NCBI GenBank assembly: GCA_963942565.1
Contig: OZ012690.1
Location: 19,846,873 to 19,910,872, forward strand
DNA length: 64,000 nucleotides
Reading direction: 5' to 3'
Source of the DNA: Maea johnstoni
Taxonomy: Eukaryota; Annelida; Polychaeta; Spionida; Magelonidae
The notes below the pieces were generated by a model. It did not search any database and had not been told where the DNA came from. It was given only the letters and a program-made list of their open reading frames with translations. The stretch's first letter is position 1, and each line of letters opens with the position of its first letter. The translations under genes and the position numbers were made by a program. Below are positions 44,313-57,175 of this stretch, piece by piece.

Positions 44313-45085
44313 TATCGATTCTGTGATCTACGGTATCGAATATTATCAGTTACTGTCTAACAGTTAAGCACTACTTTTTAAAAATATGATAAATAAAGGT
44401 TCTTTTCTATCAATTTTAGCCTAGAAATGTGACTGCCCCACTATTTAAAAAAGAACCATTTGTGATAAATTCTGTACGCACCCTTGATACTATCGGAATG
44501 CGAAAGACTATGCATAGGAATAGGAATGAAATAAACTAGGAATTACCTTGGATGAAGAAAAGAATGGATATGTAGCGAGAGACAAATGTCTATATGCCCT
44601 ATAGTTAAGTGCTGGACTCATGCCAGGAGTACCAGATAAGGCATCAGCACGAGGCCACGTTGGAAAAAGGACCAATGAGGGTGCCCAGAGCACCAATTTT
44701 GGCCTATTAGCGGCTATTAGTTGACACTGGTTGAGGCTAGCATGTTCAGGTTGACCGGCTGGTTTCGAATCCACTTGTGTTTGGTCATCTAAGGAATTAC
44801 AGACAAAAACAATCAATACTAAGAATGCCTGTATAATCTTCTACAGACAGTTATAAGGAGCCGAGAGATGCACACATAGTTCTATCTCCCTCTTGGGGAG
44901 TTTTTAATTGCATTCTAAATCATCTCCAATTGCCGTCAGAAGATTACTCGAGGCTTACATTATATAAATAAAGGGTGCCGGAATTATTTTTTGGTAATTA
45001 AGGGGTATTTATGGTCTGTCCACTGACTTGTGGATAGTGGCTATTTTATGGCTCAACCAGGACCTATAAAATACCACATTAAGAC
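44313..45085. other. No recognised gene
   Basis: Unique-looking DNA. A minus-strand frame of about 100 codons at 44508-44816 shows no domain or splice boundary. Confidence 0.35.
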
Positions 45086-45440
45086 ATCAGTGTCTGTATG
45101 CCACTGGAATATTCATTGAGTCGGCATGACCCCTCACCAGGGTGGTGTGCTGGAACTGCAGTGCTGCCATCTATAACACAGGATGCATACTAAATTAAGC
45201 CATTCATGTACTAAAACGATGTCATGGACATGAAGTTTTTTTTTTATAATTTATTGCTTCATAGACATATGATATAACATTTACAATCAAAATTCTGTAA
45301 AGATCACGGTTGTTTTTGCATGCTACTGGAATATTCATTGAGTCTGACCCCTCATGAGGGCAGTGTGTTGGAAGTGCAGTGCTGCCATCTATAACATAGG
45401 ATGTGTACTAAACTTCTAGAGCCATTCAAGTGCTGTTACA
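45086..45440. repeat. Two-unit tandem repeat, about 222 bp
   Basis: ACTGGAATATTCATTGAGTC at 45102 and 45324, GCAGTGCTGCCATCTATAAC at 45158 and 45378, and AGCCATTCA(T/A)GT follow in both units. The second is slightly diverged. Confidence 0.8.
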
Positions 45441-45882
45441 ATGGAAATGAAGGTTTAACGTAAATTACAAAAAGTATTGAAAGCAGGGGAAGGATATTTT
45501 CAGAAGTATTTCCATCAATCAAGTATTTATGAAAATAAACATGATTTCAAGGCTTTTGGATTTTTACTAGACCATCTGTCTGAATGTTCTTAATGAGTAA
45601 CATGATGTAACATCACATATAAGTGCACCTCCATGAATATCAAGGCATACCAATCTAATAGGATGACTTCTGTTTTCTATAAAGCATAAGGCCTATTGAG
45701 TTTGAATATTTTTGTGTGGAATTTTTATTTTGGTGAATCATGGTGATTTGTTTTCTTTGGATTAAAAATAAATGTGTCTCAGTCTAAAGACGTAACGGCC
45801 ATTTTGAGCAAAAAAAGGACACCTGATTGAATGATGGTGTGTTGGACGTGTTGATGGTGAGGAATTTAATGTTGATAATGAT

Positions 45883-45923
45883 AATGAAGATGATGATGGT
45901 GATGATGATGGTGATGATGATGG

Positions 45924-45955
<32 letters not shown>

Positions 45956-46082
45956 GTGATGATGATGGTGATGATGATGATGGTGACGATGATGATGGTG
46001 ATGATGATGGTAATGATGATGATGATGGTGATGATGATGATGGTGGTGGTGGTAGTGGTGATGAGGTTGATAGTGGTGAAGA

Positions 46083-46115
<33 letters not shown>

Positions 46116-46165
46116 GGTGGCATTGATGGTGATGATGATGGTGAGGATGATGATGATGAAGATAT
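45883..46165. repeat. (GAT/GGT)n microsatellite
   Basis: An imperfect GATGAT/GGTGAT array. Met-, His- and Ile-rich frames on both strands are artefacts. Confidence 0.93.
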
Positions 46166-46282
46166 GTTTGTTGGTGCAATGAATTGTGTACCCTTAAACC
46201 TGATGTTCAGGTTAAAGATACATATTGAATATGTGTCCCATAGTTTTATTGCGTAAGAGTTAGGCAACATCAATCTGAATTA

Positions 46283-46390
46283 TGATGATGCTGATGATGA
46301 TGATGTTGATGATGTTGTTGAAGATGATGATGATGATGATGATGATATTGATGATAATGATGATGATGTTGTTGTTGTTGTTGTTGATGA
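46283..46390. repeat. (GAT/GTT)n microsatellite
   Basis: GAT units pass into about eight GTT units, 120 bases after the previous array. CCTGATGTTCAGGTTAAAGA and GACATTCAGGTTAAAAGATC follow each array, so the array-plus-flank segment was probably duplicated. Confidence 0.85.
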
Positions 46391-46919
46391 TGTGTACTGG
46401 GGTGGGTACGCCAGCGGGACACTTTGACCAGACATTCAGGTTAAAAGATCCATAGACCCATATTGTGCAGACTGTTTACAACATCAAACGATTCAACCAG
46501 CAAGACGTCTACTACAATAAAACACTGTTAGCATGATCATGGGGAACATTACACACGTACCTGAATGATTGATCCCTGACAGGTGAAATATGAAACAGAT
46601 CTATCTCTAGAAGTTCATTGTATTTGCTACATGCTTTTAAGTGCACATTTGACTGCATTGTAGAGCATGCTCCTGAGATGACTTATTTGTACACCTTATA
46701 ATAATATAACAATACACTGGATTGACTGAAATCATGCTGTGAAATAGGTGAAACATGAAATGCAAGGGAGAAGATGTTTATCCTTTCTGTTTATGCTTTA
46801 TGTAAATTTTACTGTATTGGAGATAGGACGTTGACCTGAGATGACTATAATGTGCACCATCTCTACCTACCTTCAAGTCTTAATACCTAAAAGCAATGTA
46901 TTTTTTCTACATGGGTAAC
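46391..46919. other. No recognised feature
   Basis: Unique-looking DNA with weak internal repetition (GACAGGTGAAATATGAAACA near 46578 and AATAGGTGAAACATGAAATG near 46742). Confidence 0.3.
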
Positions 46920-47235
<316 letters not shown>

Positions 47236-47463
47236 TATTATAATAATTATAAATTGAACATCATGATACCATGCTGTGTACTAACTGAAAGGTCGCGCTT
47301 CAAGGTTTTTGTATTTGCTTCCCCTACATTTCAGGTGATAGACTGTGGGAACTGATTTCCTTGTTCTTTTCAAATTTAGGCATAATATTCAGTTATATAG
47401 GTATTACAGGATAAGTAGATGGCATAACACACTCCATCTCACATTTCCAAAGCCTCTCTATAT

Positions 47464-47694
47464 GGCCTAAAAAAAGGAATTGTTTGTTTCCTGTAACGGT
47501 CCGGGAAAAAATAGGTTAGGTAGGTCGGTAAAAACATTTTTTTTGCATTATTTTTTTTGTCAAAAATGTGTGTTTTATGCATGTTTTACGATGATTAGGA
47601 GTTGGGACGGCAGAAAAAAACTTTAGGGTAGGGATTTTTTTGAATAAAAACTTGTTAGGGTAGGGTTACAGGAAACAAACAACTTTTTTAGGCC
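47464..47694 (-). mobile_element. F-family MITE, copy 2
   Basis: GGCCTAAAAAAAGGAATTG...CCTGTAAC and GTTACAGGAAACAAACAACT...TTAGGCC are inverted ends. The interior is the reverse complement of copy 1 (39141). TATAT stands immediately outside both ends and may be the target duplication. Confidence 0.82.
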
Positions 47695-47699
47695 TATAT

Positions 47700-48391
47700 T
47701 AGCCTGTGTTAATTAATTCTCAGCCATGCAACGTTAGAATGATTGAACACCAATTTCTAATCGCCTTCATTTATTTAATTGGCATCATTCTGGTATAGAT
47801 CAGGAGTACAGAGTTTAACACAGGATCTTAGCCAGTACTTAGAAACTCGGTGCCCAGGATTGGTAATTGCTTAACTTTTGGGCGTCCTATTTTCAAGGGA
47901 GGCCACAATATACTCAGATTACAACAATAAATATGTATCGTATTTACTTATTGAAATAAGGCAATTAATATTCTCATACAATGTCAAAGGAATTGTATTC
48001 AGGTGGTAAAATTCAATTGTATTCTTAGAATTGACATTTCAAGAAATTTGTCGCAAAATTTTTTGGGTGTTCTGAGGGTTGATTTTTGAAGATTTAATTA
48101 TTGTCCAAATGACACTCTGAGTGAGGCACCCTGCTGGCTTAAAGATTATGGTTAAACACCCTCTCTTCCATGAACTAATCCTCAAATCATATACCTCCCA
48201 AACTCAAACAGTTCTCCTGTCTTCGTCATGCTCTAAAACTTTCCTGATGATTCGTCTGTTCACATATAGTCAGACACATATATATACAAGTATTCTGATA
48301 TCAAAACAATATTTTTAGAAATATTGATTGCCAATTTATCAATCTTAGATAGGTTAGTGTATCAAATATTTCTCTATATAATGAACCATGT
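47700..48391. other. No recognised feature
   Basis: Unique-looking AT-rich sequence without a defended exon. Confidence 0.35.
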
Positions 48392-48603
48392 TAACCCTTT
48401 TGTTGCTGGGGGCTAATATGGTCAACATGAAATGATTACAAAAAGCTGGGAAATGACTGAAACCCTGGCAGATGGGTACTCATCTGAGAGTACTCAGTGA
48501 GAGCTTTTGAATGAATATCAACATGACAGGGTTTAGATAGTTATCAAAAAGCTTTGCTCCCTTGTGCTTTGGATGAAAGTAGCCTCAGCATTGGACGGGT
48601 TAA
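48392..48603 (+). mobile_element. A-family TTAA MITE
   Basis: Complete forward copy (TTAACCCTTTTGTTGC to TTGGACGGGTTAA). Confidence 0.8.
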
Positions 48604-48705
48604 AAGTTATCAAACCATAAAACTGTGTTTGCTATCCAGATGTATATGGGTTAAGAGCTGAGCTCTTGTGAGTGCATCTGGATACTAATGGCACCTGATA
48701 AAAAA

Positions 48706-49099
<394 letters not shown>

Positions 49100-49384
49100 T
49101 TATAGTAAAGTTGTTGTTTGGCATTGACGTCATCTCTCTATCAAAGTAAATATTTTCCAAAATATGTCACTAAAGTTACGGCTGGCTTAACAGAGATGAT
49201 AGGGTAAAAAGTTGTTTTTCAATCCAGACTGATTTGTTATGATTGAACACATCGTGATTACACAATAGTCAACAAGATGAGCAACCTGAAAACAAAGCTT
49301 TACAATAATCCACAGAGCAGAGAAATCAAGTGTGTAATAGATGAGCTCATACTTCGTGAGTTTTCCCTGACAAAATAATCTCTC

Positions 49385-49595
49385 TTAACCCTTTCAATGC
49401 TGAGACTACTTTCATCTAAGGCACAAGAACTCAAAATTTTGAAAATCATCTAATTGCTGTCATGTTGGTACTCATTGGACAGCTCTCTCGGAATACTCTC
49501 ATATGAGTACCCATGTGCCATGGTTTCAGTTATTTTTCAGGATTTTTGCATCATTGTGTATTGGCATAATTAGCCACTACCAGCATAAGGGTTAA
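49385..49595 (-). mobile_element. A-family TTAA MITE
   Basis: Complete reverse copy (TTAACCCTTTCAATGC to GCATAAGGGTTAA). Confidence 0.8.
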
Positions 49596-50065
49596 GTGTG
49601 TCCTTTTGTCCCACTAACAAGCCGAGACGGCCTTTATCAGCTTAAACTGTGAGCCTACTGTGCCGCCCTAATCATGCACGTAATGTATTAGCCAATAGAA
49701 TAAGGGTATGAAAAGCACCCTTGTCTCTGGGGTGCTCAAGGGTATTAGGCATGGGGTGCTATCATTGGTCTGAAGAATACCCGACTGCCTTGTTGATAGG
49801 AAAATGGGGTATTTAGAGGTTCAATGTTCACATCCTGGGTTTTTGTGTGGATGGGTATTTGAAGTCTGATTAAACGTAATTATTTATGTTGTCTGTTCAG
49901 TTGTCTGTCTGTCTGATAGGGACTCAGCTGCTGAGGGCCATCAAGTTAAGATTTTTATTGTTGTTCATGTATTTCAAGGATCATATTTGTGATGTTGGTA
50001 CACAGTGGGATATTTCCTGTAGTGTTTTTAAACTATCTTAACCTGAAAATTTAGCATCAGACTAA
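49596..50065. other. No recognised feature
   Basis: Unique-looking DNA. Nothing coding is supported. Confidence 0.3.
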
Positions 50066-50274
50066 ATGCTAATGCTGCATTCGTCCAAAGCACAAACATG
50101 CAAAGATTTTTGAAAACCATCTAAACCCTGTTGGTATTCATTAGAAAGCTCTCGCTGCATGGGTACCCTCAGCTTAGTACTCTATGCATATGCCAGGGTT
50201 TCAGTCTTTTTCAAGGTTTTCTGCCTCATTTTGTATTGGCCAAATTTTATAGCCACCAGCAGCTTAAAGATTAA
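50066..50274 (-). mobile_element. A-family MITE, decayed ends
   Basis: Reverse copy starting at about CTAATGCTGCATTCGTCC and ending GCAGCTTAAAGATTAA. The terminal CCCTT motifs are lost and the CATGTTGG centre is shortened. Confidence 0.7.
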
Positions 50275-50844
50275 GTACAGGGGTTTTACAGCTCTTTTTT
50301 TGAAAAGGGGCTCGGGCAACAACATTAAAGCACTTGCACACTTACCATGGCAAGTAAAAATGACTGCTGGGTACTTAGAAGTCATTTCAGAAGATCTGAA
50401 CCTTCTAAGAAAACAAACTTTGTGTTTGTTAATTACATGAATATTTAGTCAAATCATCTAGGTATTTCAAAACGAAAACTTGAACAGCATTTTAAATATT
50501 GTATAACCTACAATAGTCAAGAGATGCTTCGTCTGGATTTCAGCACTATAGGAGACAAGTTTAAAATTTTGCTGGAAAAGTGAAAATTAGTATCAACTTG
50601 CCCAACATTGTAATTAGGATTGAAAAGTTAAATGGAGCTTGGGGTAGATTAAATTGCAGTCAATATTAAAAAAAATCATAATTATATACGGTAATTCTAA
50701 TATGTTTTGGATAGATTTTGTAAAAAATACTTTTACCAGGACTGCCATATAATGCATGCATGCTTGAGTTCCCAGCTTTATGCAAGCGGAAAGATATCAG
50801 ATATGATGTCTCAATATTCTACAAATATCTTGAAAAAGTATATG

Positions 50845-51130
50845 GCAATGGACTGTTGTACAGGAGTTGAATGACTTTAAGGTAATTTTAAATAAGCTGC
50901 CAAAACAGCTACCTGTACAAAAACAACTGGAGTGCAATGGGAGCTATTGTATTGGAGTTGAATGACCTTAAAGTAGTTATCAATAAGCTGCCAAAAGAGG
51001 TAGGGTCTGTACTAAAACAACCAGAGAGAAATGTACTGCTTTACAAGAGTTGAATGACTTTTAAGTAGCTATTAATATGCTGCCCAAACAGAGACCTGTA
51101 CTAAAACTGAACAACTGGAGTGCAATGGAC
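50845..51130. repeat. 92-bp tandem repeat, 3 units
   Basis: GAGTTGAATGAC at 50863, 50955 and 51047 (spacing 92). Each is followed by AAGCTGCC-like and ACCTGTAC.AAAAC text and GGAGTGCAATGG. Confidence 0.85.
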
Positions 51131-51181
51131 CAGAAAGCACCTTTTACTAAATGGTCAGCCCTTGCATGCACTCACTCCCCT

Positions 51182-51411
51182 TTAACCCATTCACACTTAG
51201 AACTCCACTAGAACATAACGTCTGCTACTTTCATACTTTTGAAAATAACTTGAGAACAAAGCGAAAGTTCACAAAATATTTGAAGGAGAGTTGTAGTTTG
51301 GCTTCTGATAAACATTTCTCCTTCAAATGTTTTCCAGAAAATGCTTTTGAAAGTAGTATATTTCCAAATTTGTCAGGCCTGTTTTGGCTGCACTGAGTGT
51401 TAATGGGTTAA
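51182..51411 (-). mobile_element. E-family TTAA MITE
   Basis: TTAACCCATTCACACTTAG and GAGTGTTAATGGGTTAA ends. The interior has AAAATATTTGAAGGAGAG and TTTCTCCTTCAAATGTTTT as an inverted pair around a short spacer. Confidence 0.75.
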
Positions 51412-51694
51412 TACAACCAATCACATATCTGCATCGAGTTGACCAATCGGAGAGAAAGACTTAAGCCTAAAAAAAGGGGCTGAAAAGAGGGGGAGAGGAG
51501 AGAAGACTGAGAGGAGGAGGGGAGAGAAAGGAGAAAACTCAGGAGGGATGAGAAGGGCATCCTAGCTGGGAGTGTCAGGTCATTAGCAACATGATAAGTA
51601 AGGGCTTCCTCCTAGAACCCACTGAGATGCCATGGAGATGATTTTGAATTAAATCAGTATGTTTGAAAATTAAAAGTACTAAATACTTGTCTTG

Positions 51695-51924
51695 AGGTGT
51701 CCTTGACAAGTGTCTTATAGACCTACGGTGCTTTTGAAAATAACTTTGAAATAACACAAATGACCCCAAAATATTTGAAGGAGAGTTACATTTGTATATT
51801 TGATCTACATTTCTTCTTTAGATATATTTTGAATATATTTCTGAAAAAATGCTCTTATAAGTCATGAAGAATATTACCAAAACTGACTTGTGTTTTTTGA
51901 CTGCTACCGGCATGAATGGGTTAT
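51695..51924 (-). mobile_element. E-family MITE, one end decayed
   Basis: CAAAATATTTGAAGGAGAGT and a right end GGCATGAATGGGTTAT identify it. The left TTAA terminus is not clear. Confidence 0.6.
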
Positions 51925-52811
51925 ATATAGTAAATCATATGGCCCAGCAGTTAGGTGACTGTCTGGAGCGTGATGACATCATAAGGCAGGTGCCCTGCGC
52001 TCTGTATAAACACATGCACACGGCCACTACCTGTGCCTGCTGCCATGTGACAGAGCACAGAGGCAGTATCAGTCAAGGAGGACGCAGTACCTGATTTTGT
52101 CTCATCCGCAGCAACGTACATCAACACTTCTATTGCATACCTGATGATTATACCTTGTGCGGATTTTATAGTGCTTTTGAGACACACAATCGCACCAATT
52201 CCTGGTAATGGATTGTGATTCAATTTCATGAAAGGATTTCATAGCTCTACAAGGAAACACTCACAGAATCATCGTTATCTCCTGAATGGGATCCTATCAG
52301 AGTAACATCATACCTGACTTACCTGATTACACCTGTAATTAAGCTGAATTGATGGCAGTGATATGGAACCAAATTTATGTATGGACACTGGATCAAAGTA
52401 AATTTCTAGGATTTATCTAGAAGATGATATGACCAATAAAAAGACTGGTCAAACTGCAGTGAAACCGTTTTAAAAGTAGGATTTTGAGATTGAATTTGCT
52501 AAATCTGAACTGGCATGGACACTAACCTCAAAGATTCACCTAGAAATGGAATGACTGCTCAAAGAACTTGGAATGATTAACATTTGAAGACTGATATGCA
52601 GAAAAATTTTGTAAAATTAAATTCATAAGAAAGAACTTTCGTGAAACTGGTTAGTTGTTTAGACGAACTTGGATAAACAAGGATTTGAAGATCAAGTTTA
52701 CTGGAATGACAACTACTTTGCAGAGTAATATAAAAACATTTTAAAGGGGTTTTCTTGCACGATTTCTGCACTTATAAACCTGTCAAGATGATGTTTGAAA
52801 TATTTGACCAG
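51925..52811 (+). other. Unique region, possible alternative first exon
   Basis: Largely repeat-free. A TATA-like CTGTATAAACAC lies at about 52001. Near the right end ATGATGTTTGAAATATTTGACCAG is followed by GTAATGAT, a donor-like site, so the region could be a long 5' leader with an eight-codon start (MMFEIFDQ). Support is weak and no partner exon is known. Confidence 0.2.
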
Positions 52812-52828
52812 GTAATGATTTTCTTTTA

Positions 52829-53190
52829 ACCCTTTCATTCCCAAAGAGATTTGTTCTTAGTGGACTCTCACCCATGTGTTATTTTCAAAATGATGATTTA
52901 GTTTACAAAGTGAAGATATATCTATTTTTTGATATTTAAAATCAGTATGTATTCATTTAAAAAACAATTTGGGTCCTCAAATCTCCATAGCCCCATCTGA
53001 GATCTCACAGCCCTAGTGTAGCTAAAAACTGCAGTCCTTTCCCAAAAGTTTTCAAAGTTTTCACTGCTTTTTTACTTTGAAACTGTACTAAAGGACAGCT
53101 GATGTGTCAAATAGTGTTCTTCAACCCATCATGCATGTTCTCAATATTCCTCTGAGCATGATCTCAAACTGTCACTTTTCTAGTAGTAGT
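52829..53190. other. Repeat-like start, otherwise unrecognised
   Basis: TTAACCCTTTCATTCCCAAAGAGA opens another TTAACCC-type sequence whose far end I cannot place. TAGTAGTAGTAGTAG occurs near 53182. Confidence 0.3.
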
Positions 53191-53269
53191 AGTAGCCAGC
53201 AGGGCGACAAAGGCAATTATAGGTACTATAGCCTCACACACTTTTCTGTAGCCTCAGGCTATGGGGCTA

Positions 53270-53433
53270 GTGCTTAGCTGGACTGTGAGAAAGTTGCCAA
53301 TGACCTAGGGTTAGTTGTTGTTTTCCCCAGGGTATGGCCTGTGTTTCCTCTATTTACTACTGGCTAGCCATAAAATCTTTAGCCTAGACAGGCAGACAAC
53401 TAATGATATATATGAAATTCCATCCCCTCCCAT
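53270..53433 (+). mobile_element. SINE C body, degraded
   Basis: CTGTGAGAAAGTTGCCAATG, GTTGTTGTTTTCCCCAGGGT, GTGTTTCCTC and TACTACTGGCTAGCCA follow the order seen in the 30.3-kb copy. The head is unrecognisable. Confidence 0.6.
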
Positions 53434-53789
53434 TCAATACTAAGGACCTAAGCAGTTTTGGGGATACATAGCTAGTTATAAATATGTGGCAAGTCATCTA
53501 TTTCATTTTGATTAGTTTGCAGCCCATGGTAATGAATTCAAACTTCAAAAGCCGATAATAGATTGAAAAACAAATTAGGTGGGCAAGTTCAGTAGAGTTT
53601 CGTATTTTTGATTAATTTCTGATGGTCAGAAAAAGGATTTTAGACATTGTTTCTGTCCATGTCCTACTCAAATGAAATCCACAATGTCTGATAACAAGAA
53701 AAAGTGTGAAATTTTTAATGAAATGTACAACATTCAAAAGTGTACTCCTGTATCTTCTTGGTATGGTCACTAAACCTGAAGCATATACC

Positions 53790-53995
53790 TAACCCTTCCA
53801 CTGCTCAGGCGACTTCTGCTTAAGGCGCAAGACCCTAAAAATGTTTGAAAACTTTCCAAACCCTGTCATGTTGGTATTCATTAGAGAGCTAGTGCAGAGT
53901 ACTTCCAGATGAATATTATTATATTAGCTAGGTTTCAGTCTTTTTTTCAGATCATTTTTGTTGCAAACGAATTGGCCGCCAGCAGTAAAAGGGCT
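53790..53995 (-). mobile_element. A-family MITE, diverged
   Basis: Reverse copy from TAACCCTTCCACTGCTCAGG to AGCAGTAAAAGGGCT. More mutated than most. Confidence 0.7.
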
Positions 53996-55317
53996 ATCAT
54001 GTTCTGTCATAGTGAGGTGTACGTGACTAATAAGGTTTCTAATTACACAAGTGCTAGCTGGGAGTAGTATAAGTCACGTACCCTGTACTGAGGATGCATA
54101 TACTATATACCACTACATACAGCTATTAGATGTATTAACCCTTTCATGTCTATAGACTCCTCCACCCCCAACCCCCCTCCCCTCCCTCAATTATAATAAA
54201 TTGAATACTATATTTTACAATCAGGATACTTTCAGAATATTTTCTGAAGTGTTTCCATTAAATATCTTCTCAATTTCAAAGTTATATATAAAAAATTGTA
54301 TTTCTTGAAAGATTGGACACAGTATCTGTCAGTGCCTTCCACTTTCCCTTGAGAAGCCCTCATGGACTTACTATATAGTGAGATGTTTGATTGCATAGAA
54401 ACTTTGAACATTTGAAGAAGTCCCTGTATTATACAGCTATGACTATTGTTTACTGTCAAGTGCAAAATTCCTTAAAACACCAATATATTGTTTTGATGAC
54501 CTTAGTGACTGATTTCAGTGCATTTCATTTGTGATCATGGAACGTCTGTTTGCCAATCTCTTGAGATCTAAATACAGGTGAAAAAGGTCACCAGTGCTCT
54601 CTCCAGTCATGTTGGTCCTTTGCCAACTGTACCATTAAGTATACTTATGCATGGTGTACTATATACTTGCACCTACATCATGAATGGGGGAGCTCTTGCA
54701 CAGCCACAAAGAGAAACACAATATTTGGTCATTTCATTATTTGATGATTGAATTAAGGTGGAACATGTGAATAAGGGGTCATTTTGAGATTTTTACATTT
54801 GTTAAAGCCTACACCTTTTTCTCCATAATCAGTTCAATTGTGGATGTCGAGGCAATCACGAGCAGAGTGAGAGACCTTCAGTAGTATTACAGAAGCTTCC
54901 ATAGGCTCGCACACAAGCAGGAATTTTTTTTAGCCCTTTTCTCCCTACCGAATTTCACCCAGACATGGTCAAATAAATGGTTATGAAGTTTGAATGAAGC
55001 AAAAAGTAGAAAAAATGTGATATATTTCCACAATATTGATCTTTCCTCCACATTTGTGGAATTTAAAGGTCACCATCCATAATTGTTGATAGGAGCTAGG
55101 TTTGGAAACGCTTCGCATGTTTTTTCAGTATTTTACCCCAAAAATCTTTCACCATGCTGTGAGGGCACTATATACTTTTTTAAGGCTAAATTGTTAAATT
55201 AAAGCATGATAGAGGAAAGCAGGGTAGAGGAAAAACTGGTCAAAGAAATTGATCCCACAAGCTACATGAAAGCACTTTGTAGAAGATTAATTGAGCAAGA
55301 GATACAGATGTTGACGA
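53996..55317. other. No recognised gene
   Basis: A long stretch of unique-looking AT-rich DNA. A TTAACCCTTTCATG start at 54135 runs into a C-rich run (CCACCCCCAACCCCCC). No exon with paired splice sites is visible. Confidence 0.35.
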
Positions 55318-55329
55318 ATGCATGCTGCT

Positions 55330-55406
55330 TCTTTCACTGGTGATGATAATGATGATGAAGATGATGATGATGATGATGATGATGATGATAATGATGATGA
55401 TGATGG

Positions 55407-55438
<32 letters not shown>

Positions 55439-56015
55439 GTGTTTGTAGTGGTAGTGGTAGTGATAGTTGTGGTAATGATGATGGTGATGATGAAGATTGG
55501 GATGTGGATGATGATGACGATGATGGTGGTGATGATAATGAGGATGATGATTGCGTTTGTGTTTGTAGTGATAGTGGTACTGATGATATTGGTGGAGATG
55601 AAGATTGTGATGTGGATGATGATGATGATGATGATAATGATGATGATGATGATGATGATTGTGTTTGTAGTGGTAGTGGTAATGATAGTTGTGGTAATGA
55701 TGATGATGATGATGATGATGATTGTGTTTGTAGTGGTAGTGGTAATGATAGTTGTGGTAATGATGATGATGAGGATGATGATTGTGTTTGTAGTGGTAGT
55801 GGTAGTGATAGTTGTGGTAATGATGATGATGATGATGATGAAGATTGTGATGTGGATGATGATGACGATGATGTTGGTGATGATGATGATGAGGATGATT
55901 GCGTTTGTGTTTGTAGTGGTAGTGATAGTTGTGCTGATGATGATGGTGATAATGAAGATTGTGATGTGGATGATGATGATGATGATGATGTTGATGATGA
56001 TGTTGATGATGATGT

Positions 56016-56050
<35 letters not shown>

Positions 56051-56290
56051 GTGGTGGTAGTGGTGAGGATGATATTGATTGTGATATGGATGATGTTAAC
56101 GATGATCATGGAGATGATGATTATTTTGTTGATGATTATTTTGCTGATGTCAATGGTCATTATGATAATGAGGCTGTTGCTAAGGAGGAGACTTATGATG
56201 ACTAAGAGGTTTAATATGATTATTTTTCAGGATAATGATGATGATGATGATGATGATGATAATGATGATACTGATGATGATGATAGTCGG
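55330..56290. repeat. (GAT)n array with higher-order units
   Basis: About 960 bases of GAT-based repeat. Within it, blocks of GATTGTGTTTGTAGTGGTAG plus TGATAGTTGTGGTAATGATG recur at about 55434, 55658, 55721 and 55781, and AAGATTGTGATGTGGATGAT recurs near 55493, 55602, 55841 and 55953. In one plus-strand frame (55318-56205) it reads as 295 codons of Asp runs punctuated by CVCSGSG.DSCGN. No splice sites, signal peptide or conserved flank support a gene. Confidence 0.88.
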
Positions 56291-56984
56291 TAATGTTGAT
56301 GATCTGTGAAATAATTATTATTATAATGATTTAGATGTGGTGACAGTAATAATAGTAATGTGGTAGTCTGAAATGATCGCTAAAACTCACACAAAGAAAC
56401 ATAAACTTGGTGCTCTTAAGGCTGATCACTTAAGTTTGAGTAGCGTAAGGGTTATTTTCATTCACAACTTGCCTGCTCTCAAGTCTGGAGCAACTCCAAA
56501 CCTCAACATGTTTCCACTCGAATCATGTGGTTCAGTGATGCTTCTGTCTGTACTACTCTCAGCCACTCAGGGAGATTATTTCTGACTCAGGGGGAGGGGG
56601 GGGGGGGTGTCTGTCAATTGGCATGTGATACTGACACCATTCTTTTCCTGATCCCACTACTTCATTGTATCATATTAAAATATTTGATATATAATATCCC
56701 TGAACATGAATAGGATGCTTGGAGAGTACCCAAAAGATCTTGATACTGGTTTAATTGGTTTTTATCAAAGCAGCTTGGCATTGTGAAGAGAGTGAATCAG
56801 TTGTTGTCTACGCATAGAGACATAGAGTTCATGAAGCAAATGTTTGGATGCATTTTTATGTGAAGCCTATTTTGTAATATATGGTTGATTAACTGGCAAT
56901 CAAAGTTTTAGATTAAATCTATATATATATATGCATTTTGTATAGTTGTTGACCATCAACAAACACCATAAATAAGCATTGCAT
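56291..56984. other. No supported gene; G-run
   Basis: Contains GGGGGAGGGGGGGGGGG at about 56591-56607. Short frames only. Confidence 0.35.
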
Positions 56985-57175
56985 TTAACCCTTTCATTGT
57001 GCTGTGGCAACTTTTTTCAGAAAACCATCTAAACCCTATCATGTTGATATGCATTGGATAGCTCTCGCTGAGTACTCTCAGATGAGTACCCATATGCCAG
57101 GGTTTCAGTAATTTTTTAAGGTTTTTTGCATCATTTTGTATCGACCAAATTAGCCACCATTAGCATAAGGGTTAA
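56985..57175 (-). mobile_element. A-family TTAA MITE, small deletion
   Basis: Complete ends (TTAACCCTTTCATTG and GCATAAGGGTTAA). The TCCAAAGCACAAGGATGC part is missing. Confidence 0.75.

Noticed and set aside
45784-46273. His-rich and Met-rich proteins near 46 kb
   Set aside because: Translation of (GAT/GGT)n on both strands. No conserved flanking sequence.
56591-56607. G-quadruplex as a regulatory element
   Set aside because: It is a simple G run. G-runs also occur at 13427 and 21679, and nothing links them to a gene.
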